39,531 bases of DNA, from positions 1 to 39,531 of the forward strand of contig JAUXHA010000011.1 in assembly GCA_030621845.1 (NCBI GenBank), in the 5' to 3' direction. The first letter of the stretch is position 1; each line of letters opens with the position of its first letter. Of this stretch, positions 32,504-39,531 are shown in pieces. The position numbers and the translations under genes are program-made. The DNA is from Spongiibacteraceae bacterium. GTDB lineage: Bacteria > Pseudomonadota > Gammaproteobacteria > Pseudomonadales > Dasaniaceae. The notes beneath the pieces were generated by a model. The model saw nothing but the letters and a program-made list of their open reading frames with translations. It was not told the origin of the DNA and made no database searches.

Positions 32504-35158
32504 ATGCTCTGGACTAGCGGAAAAATATTTTTAAAAAAAGAAATTTATATAACAATGGCTTTGTTGTGTATTATTTCCGCATGTAGTGACAAAAACAGGG
32601 ACATAACATCATCAATTCAAAATCACATGGAAAGAAGCATTGCCTATCAGGAACAGGGGCAGTTTAGAGCGTCCATTATTGAAGCCAGAAACATCATCAG
32701 TCTTGATAAATCAAATACCGCTGGCTACGAGAGACTTGCCAATATATATTTGGCGCTGGGAAATGGAAAAGACACAGCCGCTTTACTCGAGCCGCTTAGA
32801 GAAAATTCTGATCCTGAAATTTCGCTTTTACTTGCCAAAGCTTACAACAAGCAAGGCAAGTTTTTATCCGCAAAAAACTCTCTCGACGATTATATTAAGA
32901 CCGGCGGTTCTGCCGCCGTTATCGATTATATTATCGCCTCAGCAACAACTAACGCTGGCAACAAACGGGTCAATAAAGCTATAGAAAATCTTGAAATCCT
33001 GATCAATAAATACCCCAATGACATTGATGCGTATATAGCGTTGTCAGCCATATATCTAAAAAGTAAGCTCTACCACCAGGCCGAGAGGAATATTGCCAGC
33101 ACCTTACTAAACTTTCCAACCAACCCCCAGGCTCTCTATTTGGCAGGACAGATAGCTCATTTTAATCACGAGCTGGATAGCGCTGAAAAATTACTTACCG
33201 AATCCCTGATGAACTTGCAAGAAACTGACATACTAACCCCTCTTCGTCTGAGCGTCCTCGACCGGCTTGCAAGCGTTCTCACCGAACAAAAAAGAACGTC
33301 TGAAGCATTAATATACCGCAGACTATTGGCCTCAGCTTCACCCGAGGCCAGCAAAGCTAAGACAAAATTTACCAAGGCGCTTGAGTTACTAAATTCAGGT
33401 GAAATAAATGCAGCAGAAAAACTCTTTGAAGAACTTTATCAGACTTATCCCGATAACGACATAAACGCACTCTACCTTGGCTTTATTAATTATCAACAAG
33501 GAAACTTACAAGGTGCCAATACACTTTTTGACCGCCACCTTGACACAGAAACAGCTCCAGTAGCCCTGGTTGAACAAGCTGCCATTAGTAATTTAAAGCT
33601 CAACAAAACTCAACAAGCATTAGCGATTCTTGAACAAGCATTACTAGTACATAAAGACAATGCTTCGTTACTTAGATTGTATGGTTTAGCCGCTTTAGCA
33701 CAACCAAAAACAGAGCAGGCCGGATTGCTGGCACTTCAAAAGAGCATCGCCATAAAACCGGAACAGAATACATTAAGATTGACACTAGCCAGCTATTATT
33801 TTAAAAAGGATAAGCTGGAACAAGGGCTTGCCCAAATAAATCAGCTACTAAAGAGAGACGCTGGAAATATTCAGGCCACTGCTCTTTACGCCCAAACCAT
33901 GTTATTACATGGCCAAACTGATCAAGCAAGTATAGCTATCAAAGAATTACTAAGGCTAAAACCTGACGATGTAAAATCTTTAAATTTAGCGGCAAAATAC
34001 TATCGTCTTATAGAGAAACCGGACACATCCGAGAAGCTCTCATTAAAAGCACTTAAATTTGACCCTGATAACATTGCCGCACTGAATAATTTAGCGTCTA
34101 TCGCTATTGTAAATAATCAACAAGAAGAGGCAATAAAACATTATAAAAAAATAATCCACCTCCGACCTGAGTTACCCTTTCCTTACAAGGGATTAGTCGT
34201 CGCACTCGCCTCAACAGGAAAAACAAACCAACCACTGTCAGCCTTGAATGAATACACCTCTGACACATCCCCTGATAATAAAAAGGCTACTGCAAATGCA
34301 GTCAAAGCTGAATATTATTTACGCGATGGTGATATCAATAAAGCCAGTGAGTACATTTCCATGGCGAGCTTGCCCAATATTGATACTGTTTATATAAATA
34401 GAATATCCAGCTTGATCGATTATGAGAGTGCTCAGCAAGCTTACAGCAATCGTGATTGGGATAAAGCCCGAACACTACTTATAAAGCTGTCCAACGGAAT
34501 TATTGATCAACAAAAAATTTCCAACTTCCTTATACAGCTTGAATTAGAGAGCGGGCAATTACAGGAGGCCGAGCAACTTATATTAAGTTTAGAAAAACAG
34601 CACCCCGAACAGATTTCAACACTACTTGCTCGCGCCAGGCTATATGACAAGCAAGGCGAAAAAAACAAGGGTGACAAATACCTTGAAAACGTATGGAAGA
34701 AAAATATAACACCTTATCTTGGCGAGGTAATTTACCAACGACTTAACTCAGAACCTTCCAGGCAATTAATATTTTTACACTCATGGGCGCAAGCTGAACC
34801 CGATAATTATAAACCCTTTTCTCACTTGGCACTTAATGCGCAAAAAAACGGAAAAAATATTCAGGCTATTCTCTATTATGAACAAGCCCTTGAGTTAAAT
34901 CCAAATGCTTCCGCGCTGCTTAATAATCTTGCCTGGCTATATTACGAAGAAAATAACCCGCTCGCTCTTGATACTGCTCAACGCGCCTATGAACTTTCCC
35001 CTGAAAGGGCTGCTATTTTAGACACTTATGGATGGATACTAGTTAACAAAGGCAGAAAGGATGAAGGGATTGAAATTTTAGAGCTGGCCTTAAAAGCTGC
35101 CAATTCCTCCGAGCAAGATGAGATAAATTCCCACCTAAAATCAGCCAGGGAAATTTAG
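32504..35158 (+). CDS. prsT: PEP-CTERM system TPR-repeat lipoprotein PrsT
   Basis: PrsT is a large TPR protein found with PrsK/PrsR and exosortase A in exopolysaccharide loci, thought to scaffold envelope assembly. The 884 residues start with a lipoprotein signal (MALLCIISAC, Cys27 as lipidation site) and then consist almost wholly of tetratricopeptide repeats, for example QGQFRASIIEARNIISLD, NALYLGFINYQQGNLQGA, NALLNNLAWLYYEEN-like ending (ALLNNLAWLYYEENNPLA) and AAILDTYGWILVNKG. The LLNNLAWL and YGWIL motifs near the end are typical of the family. It follows prsR by 79 bases. The gene is clearly A+T-rich compared with the left half of the window. Confidence 0.9.
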   Translation: MLWTSGKIFLKKEIYITMALLCIISACSDKNRDITSSIQNHMERSIAYQEQGQFRASIIEARNIISLDKSNTAGYERLANIYLALGNGKDTAALLEPLRENSDPEISLLLAKAYNKQGKFLSAKNSLDDYIKTGGSAAVIDYIIASATTNAGNKRVNKAIENLEILINKYPNDIDAYIALSAIYLKSKLYHQAERNIASTLLNFPTNPQALYLAGQIAHFNHELDSAEKLLTESLMNLQETDILTPLRLSVLDRLASVLTEQKRTSEALIYRRLLASASPEASKAKTKFTKALELLNSGEINAAEKLFEELYQTYPDNDINALYLGFINYQQGNLQGANTLFDRHLDTETAPVALVEQAAISNLKLNKTQQALAILEQALLVHKDNASLLRLYGLAALAQPKTEQAGLLALQKSIAIKPEQNTLRLTLASYYFKKDKLEQGLAQINQLLKRDAGNIQATALYAQTMLLHGQTDQASIAIKELLRLKPDDVKSLNLAAKYYRLIEKPDTSEKLSLKALKFDPDNIAALNNLASIAIVNNQQEEAIKHYKKIIHLRPELPFPYKGLVVALASTGKTNQPLSALNEYTSDTSPDNKKATANAVKAEYYLRDGDINKASEYISMASLPNIDTVYINRISSLIDYESAQQAYSNRDWDKARTLLIKLSNGIIDQQKISNFLIQLELESGQLQEAEQLILSLEKQHPEQISTLLARARLYDKQGEKNKGDKYLENVWKKNITPYLGEVIYQRLNSEPSRQLIFLHSWAQAEPDNYKPFSHLALNAQKNGKNIQAILYYEQALELNPNASALLNNLAWLYYEENNPLALDTAQRAYELSPERAAILDTYGWILVNKGRKDEGIEILELALKAANSSEQDEINSHLKSAREI

Positions 35159-35191
35159 TTTAGATAAGCGCGTAGAGAACCAGAACCTACT

Positions 35192-35845
35192 CTATGAATT
35201 CACAGCCAACCAGGCACCGCTGATAACCATCCCGTCAATGACGCTATAGCCCCCCTCTACTCTTTCAATCAAATCCAGCCCCCGCCGTTTAGGACTCGCA
35301 GTAAACGTACAAGCCTCTTCATTCAGGCAGACTTTTACCTCTCGGAAATCGATAAATTCACCGACAGTCGGGAAGACACATTTGTAGATCGCCTCTTTAA
35401 TGCTAAACAGTAATTTAGCATGCAATCCGTTATTTCCTACACTTTCTTCCGGCAGGCAAATCATGCTGATTAAATTCTCACTGAGCGGCCCCGAACTTTC
35501 TATATCAAGACCGATCCCTGCTAGATATTTATCGCTAATTGCCACTGCCGCCGCGGCTTTCCCGCTATGGCTGATACTGCCAACGATATCCTGCGGCCAT
35601 AGTGGCTCCCGGTTACTACCTCGGGGAACCGCAACCTCACGCACACCAAGCATGGCCAAAACAGCATGTGCACAGTAACGACCATGGCGAAATTCCAGCA
35701 TACGCCCCTCCACCATATTCTCGGTGCCTGCCAGCTCTTCAGTTAAGAGTTTCGCGTGATGGTTTAATGCTGGTGAAAAGCAAACTTTAGTAAACTGAGG
35801 AAACAAACATTCAATCTGTAAGCCTATGTTATTAGTTCTTTTCAT
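35192..35845 (-). CDS. 4'-phosphopantetheinyl transferase, EntD/Sfp type
   Basis: This enzyme puts the phosphopantetheine arm of CoA on carrier-protein serines, the activation step for NRPS, PKS and similar systems. The 217 residues show the EntD-like pattern: EFRHGRYCAHAVLAMLG (51-67), RGSNREPLWPQDIVGSISHS (75-94), the metal-binding GLDIE (D114, E116) and FSIKEAIYK (K150, E151, K155). It is the last gene of a minus-strand group with the molybdopterin oxidoreductase and the NRPS remnant, so its natural target was probably the T domain there; other carriers in the cell may still use it. Confidence 0.92.
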   Translation of the reverse strand: MKRTNNIGLQIECLFPQFTKVCFSPALNHHAKLLTEELAGTENMVEGRMLEFRHGRYCAHAVLAMLGVREVAVPRGSNREPLWPQDIVGSISHSGKAAAAVAISDKYLAGIGLDIESSGPLSENLISMICLPEESVGNNGLHAKLLFSIKEAIYKCVFPTVGEFIDFREVKVCLNEEACTFTASPKRRGLDLIERVEGGYSVIDGMVISGAWLAVNS

Positions 35846-35890
35846 AATTTCATTTTTTGGCGATACTACCCACTAGTATATTAAGTCCTT

Positions 35891-38062
35891 CTATAAACTT
35901 AAGTTTCCTTGAAGCTGCCGCTTAAGTGGCAATTGACGATAGCGGCGTCCAGTTAACGCGAAAACCGCATTGTACAGTGCAGGCGCCACCAACGGTGTCG
36001 CTGGCTCTCCAATACCTGTTGGCGGCTTATCACTGATGACGATTTCTACCTCTATAGACGGTGACTGCTGCATTCTAAGCACAGGATAGTCATCAAAATT
36101 AGATGATGCTACCCGCCCATCAATTAATTCTAATTCACCATACAATGCAGCGCACAATCCAAAGTTAACTCCCCCCTCAACCTGCTTTCGGATTCCATCA
36201 GGATCAATTGCCATCCCACAATCAACAACACACCATACTCTGGATATATGTAAAACATTATCAATCTGCTTCACCTCAATAACCATCGCCACTGAAGTGC
36301 CAAAACAGTGATAACAAGCTACGCCACAGGCTGTATTATCATCATTTCCCACTCCCCATGATGATAATTTTCTTACCTTGGTTAATGCATTCTTCAACCC
36401 GGTTTTCTTTAAGGTCTGCAATCTGTATTCAATAGGGTCTTGGCGAAAATGCCATGCCAGCTCATCAATAAACGATTCAATAAAAAATCCGGTAAACGAA
36501 TTCCCAACCGATCGCCATAATCCAGTCGGCAGGCCCACATCAATAAATTTTAAATTAATACTTTGCGAATTGATTGTATAGGGCAAGCGATTGACGCCAT
36601 CGATGGCCTGATCACGTAATGCCGTTTCGCCCTTAAGTTGGCGCCACCAACCAGCAAGTTTTAACTGTATCCCTGCCAATCCACCTATAGATAAAGGCCC
36701 TGCTTCTGAAGAAACCACCCGATACTCTAGCTCCTTAATTCCGCTTGAGTCGGCCCAAGCCTCCAGCCTTGCTGCTATAGCCGGGCGGTAATAGCCATGC
36801 TGGAAATCATCCTCCCTACTCCACATAACTTTAACCGAATGCCCCAGTTTTTTTGCTATCAAGCAAGCCTCTGTAACATAATCCTGTTTCAACCTGCGAC
36901 CAAAACCACCACCAACAAAGCCGGTATGCACTGTCACCTTATCCGCTGCCAAGCCACTGATCTTTACAGCAATGCTTAACGCATGCGCCGGTTTTTGGCT
37001 CGGCGCCCAAACCGTCCATGAATCCGGCGCCACTAATACTGTACAATTCATCGGTTCAAGGGTTGCATGGGCCAGATAGGGAACAAGATAACTGGCCGAT
37101 AAGCTTGCACTCGACCCCTCTGAAGACCCTCTACTATAGACAGTTTCTCCTGCATCCTCGAGGCCGGCCAATAGTAATCGCTGTAATTGCTGATTATCTT
37201 CGGGCAGGGTATGACCGGACGACCAATCAATATTTAGGTAAGCCTTCGCCTTATTCAGCCGATAAAAATCCGAGCCCAGTAGAACCAGTTGCTCGCCGAT
37301 ATGCAGAATACGAACATCTTTCGGCTCTTTACCCACCTGCCATTGATAACTTTGTAACACTCCTCGCGGATAAGGGCAGCGAACAACTACTGCAATAGGC
37401 AGCTCGTCGGCCTGAATATCAGAACAATAAGACGCTGCACCCGTGGTTTTAAGCTCAATATCCCGGACAGGGATTTTTCGTCCAATCCACTGGTAGTCAT
37501 CCCTCGCCTTAAAAGTAACTTTTTCAGGGCCCTCCATCGCCACTACGTCGGCAATTAGTTTGGCAAAGCGTACGCTACGATCACCTGCAGCATCAATTAC
37601 TTGTGCCTGTTGGCAAAATAAACTGGACGGCTCGACTTTCCAGTGCCTGGCCGCCGCGTGTAACATTCGCAGATTAAGTATTGCCCCCGCCTCTCGTAGA
37701 ACCGGCCATAAAGAATGGATACTGGAGCTAGCTCCCGTCCCCCAACCAGGCGTATACTGGGGATTACGCTGCATATGTCCCACAGTAGCTAACTGGACAT
37801 CAATCATTAACGGATCTGTATTGATTTCCTCTGCCAAAATCGCCACCAGACTATTGACGACCCCCTGACCCATTTCAACCTTATCCAGGCTAAAGTAAAT
37901 ATTATTTTCAGGGCTAATTTCAAGCCAGGCATCATAATAGCTTCCTCGCTTTAACTTCCGTATTGATGCGTCCACTGACAAGGGAATTTGCAGTAGCAGC
38001 GAACCAGAGCTTGCCACAGAAATCTTTATTAATTCTCGACGTGAAATCACCCTAATCTCCAT
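35891..38062 (-). CDS. molybdopterin-binding oxidoreductase, IorB-like subunit, Tat-exported
   Basis: This is the large catalytic subunit type of isoquinoline 1-oxidoreductase/aldehyde dehydrogenase in the xanthine dehydrogenase family, which binds Mo-cofactor and hydroxylates heterocycles or aldehydes. From the ATG at 38062 (723 residues; a start at 38110 is possible) residues 7-13 read SRRELIK, a perfect Tat motif, followed by a hydrophobic stretch, so export folded to the periplasm is expected. Cofactor and catalytic parts are MGQGVVNSLVAILAEEI, GFVGGGFGRRL and the catalytic Glu in GIGEPATP (about E686). Partner subunits with [2Fe-2S] or cytochrome c are absent here. It begins just after the NRPS remnant, probably one transcript. 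Confidence 0.88.
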   Translation of the reverse strand: MEIRVISRRELIKISVASSGSLLLQIPLSVDASIRKLKRGSYYDAWLEISPENNIYFSLDKVEMGQGVVNSLVAILAEEINTDPLMIDVQLATVGHMQRNPQYTPGWGTGASSSIHSLWPVLREAGAILNLRMLHAAARHWKVEPSSLFCQQAQVIDAAGDRSVRFAKLIADVVAMEGPEKVTFKARDDYQWIGRKIPVRDIELKTTGAASYCSDIQADELPIAVVVRCPYPRGVLQSYQWQVGKEPKDVRILHIGEQLVLLGSDFYRLNKAKAYLNIDWSSGHTLPEDNQQLQRLLLAGLEDAGETVYSRGSSEGSSASLSASYLVPYLAHATLEPMNCTVLVAPDSWTVWAPSQKPAHALSIAVKISGLAADKVTVHTGFVGGGFGRRLKQDYVTEACLIAKKLGHSVKVMWSREDDFQHGYYRPAIAARLEAWADSSGIKELEYRVVSSEAGPLSIGGLAGIQLKLAGWWRQLKGETALRDQAIDGVNRLPYTINSQSINLKFIDVGLPTGLWRSVGNSFTGFFIESFIDELAWHFRQDPIEYRLQTLKKTGLKNALTKVRKLSSWGVGNDDNTACGVACYHCFGTSVAMVIEVKQIDNVLHISRVWCVVDCGMAIDPDGIRKQVEGGVNFGLCAALYGELELIDGRVASSNFDDYPVLRMQQSPSIEVEIVISDKPPTGIGEPATPLVAPALYNAVFALTGRRYRQLPLKRQLQGNLSL

Positions 38063-38116
38063 ATGGCGACTGGATAGCAGATTGAATCGCCAAATAAAAT
38101 TTTTAGACACTATCTG

Positions 38117-39531
38117 TTACTGGCCAAAAATTCGACCTAATAGTCCTGTTTTTCGCCGATTTATTACTTTCGCACAACTCACGCTTTCATCTCCCTCTGA
38201 TTTTACAATCATTGCTTCAAGTTGCTCCAGGCTATTAATCAAAATATCAACCGGCGATAGCTGGATATTATAGCGCGTCCTCAGCTAATAAATTAACTCC
38301 ATTGCTAATAAGGAATGTCCGCCTATATCAAAAAAACAATCATTGACGCTAATCTCTTTTACTTTTATAAGCTCAGTCCATATTCCGGCAATATATTTTT
38401 CCTGCTCTGTGCGAGGAGCAACAGTCCCTTCCATCTCAGAAAACTCTTGCATAGCATCAGGGAGTGCATTGCGATCTATTTTACCATTTGCAGTTAATGG
38501 CATATGATCCAGCTCAACAAATAACTGAGGCAACATGTAACCAGGAAGTTTCTGACGAAAATATTTACGCATTTCCGTTACCGTCATATCACAATCGTCA
38601 TGTAAAACAACATAGGCAGTTAAACGCTGATCTCCAGACTGGTCTTCCCGAACAACCACCACACTATTTATAATCAATGGATATTGATTAAATACCGATT
38701 TGATTTCTCCCAGCTCAATCCTGAATCCACGCACTTTGACCTGATTATCCACCCTGTTCAGGCACTCAATATTTCCGTCTTCACGCCAGCGTACAAGGTC
38801 GCTTGTCCGGTACAGCCTGCTAGCAGATGATTGAGGATCAACGACAAAACTCTCCGCTGTTAATTAATCCCGCTTCAAATAACCCAGCCTGACGCTCTCT
38901 CCACCAATGTATAACTCCCCTGCCACACCAATGGGCATCCCGCCCCCAATTGCCTTGCCATAAACAGCCAAATCAGCCTTAATACCAAAGTAACCCTGCG
39001 CGCCGACTGGGCGCACACGAAAACCCATAACCACCTCATCAAAAATAAGCAGCGAAGCGAAATCTTCAGTAATACGCCTAAGTTCTAGAAGGAATTCATG
39101 CGGCTGCAGATCCGGGTTTCGGGTGCGGTCAGGCTCAACAATAATCGCCGCTATTTCATCGGCATGCTGCCTAATAACTTCTATCGATTCTTCGTCTCCA
39201 CATTTCAAGACTATAGTATCTTTCACCGCATTAGATAAAACCCCAACAGCCGACAGCATACTGCGCAAGCCGCTTTTAGTGGCTATTGTTCTAATTAAAA
39301 CAGAATCACCTCGGCCATGTATATCATTTTAAAAAATAACAATTTTGTTTCTTCCTGTGACAGCACGTGAAATTCTTATAGCATACTGGACTGCCTCACA
39401 ACCTGAGCGTGCAAATGTTACTCTTTCACTCCCAGTCAATTCACATATCAATTTAGCAACATCGCCAGCCAGCGTATTTTTATGACCCACCTCGTAACCA
39501 TTCGACAATTGCTGCCTAACCGCATCGACAA
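38117..39531 (-). pseudogene. decayed NRPS: aminotransferase-A-T remnant, cut by window edge
   Basis: Read in one minus-strand frame from the window edge, this is a broken non-ribosomal peptide synthetase. First comes the middle of a GSA-type (class III) aminotransferase domain: GHKNTLAGDVAK, FARSGCEAVQYAIR, DEVVMGFR and the PLP lysine in YGKAIGGG. It then runs directly into the end of an adenylation domain (GELYIGG, LYRTSDLVRW, VDNQVKVRGFRIELGEI, LPGYMLP, NGKIDR) and a carrier domain (FFDIGGHSLLAMELI). In-frame stops lie at 39329-39331 (TAA), 38864-38866 (TAA) and 38285-38287 (TAG); true end is the TAA at 38117-38119. The rest of the aminotransferase and the front of the A domain are missing. 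No thioesterase follows. It ends just before the molybdopterin oxidoreductase gene. Confidence 0.85.

Noticed and set aside
38285-38752. a stand-alone 155-residue A/T-domain protein
   Set aside because: Its apparent GTG start is the Val codon inside the A8 motif region (NRVDNQVKVRG), and homologous sequence continues upstream and past its stop in the same frame, so it is a part of the broken NRPS.
38864-39268. a stand-alone 134-residue aminotransferase
   Set aside because: The aminotransferase sequence continues upstream of the Met in the same frame to the window edge across a TAA, and the piece ends inside an A domain; it is not an independent gene.

Overview
The window reads as chromosomal DNA of a heterotrophic gammaproteobacterium, most like the marine Cellvibrionales/Spongiibacteraceae. 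This rests on several features: a class Ia ribonucleotide reductase whose large subunit has two ATP-cones as in Pseudomonas, the rplU-rpmA-obgE-proB order facing ispB, an argD-argF pair, csrA, and a PEP-CTERM (exosortase A type) regulatory set. No tRNA, rRNA, insertion sequence, CRISPR array or phage gene was seen. The genus is an inference.

Layout. (1) 1-5.5 kb: on the minus strand a monothiol glutaredoxin (grxD) follows an orphan hydantoinase B. Divergent from them, argD, argF and a Fe3+/polyamine-type ABC ATPase form a tight plus-strand run. (2) 5.5-10.9 kb: nrdA-nrdB behind a 478-bp control region with tandem DnaA boxes, a sigma70 promoter, NrdR-like palindromes and strong inverted repeats; then a 65-aa unknown protein and csrA. 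(3) 10.9-17.7 kb: a REC-PAS-histidine kinase and a FixJ-type regulator face away from each other; a minus-strand run holds an LLM-class oxidoreductase, an acyltransferase and a DinG-like helicase. (4) 17.8-21 kb: small membrane and secreted unknowns, a tyrosine phosphatase and an NTF2-like protein. (5) 21.1-25.9 kb: a housekeeping block, rpsT facing proB, then obgE, rpmA and rplU, with ispB divergent. (6) 26-35.2 kb: visibly A+T-richer DNA with an FN3 lipoprotein, a DUF1631 protein and prsK-prsR-prsT. (7) 35.2-39.5 kb, minus strand: a decayed NRPS, an orphan Tat-exported molybdopterin oxidoreductase and a 4'-phosphopantetheinyl transferase.

How it fits together. nrdAB, grxD, argD/argF, ispB, obgE and the ribosomal proteins are core metabolism and growth control. 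PrsK/PrsR/PrsT belong to the regulatory and TPR part of the exosortase A/exopolysaccharide system; no exosortase or PEP-CTERM substrate lies in the window. The right edge looks like a dying natural-product locus: the NRPS frame is kept for about 1.4 kb but carries three nonsense codons and an in-frame internal deletion, while the oxidoreductase and PPTase remain open.

The observations most worth a second look are the NRPS remnant with its three stops and PIGV-type deletion junction, the structured nrdA control/leader region, and the tandem palindromes before csrA. I did not find a clearly new multi-gene system.
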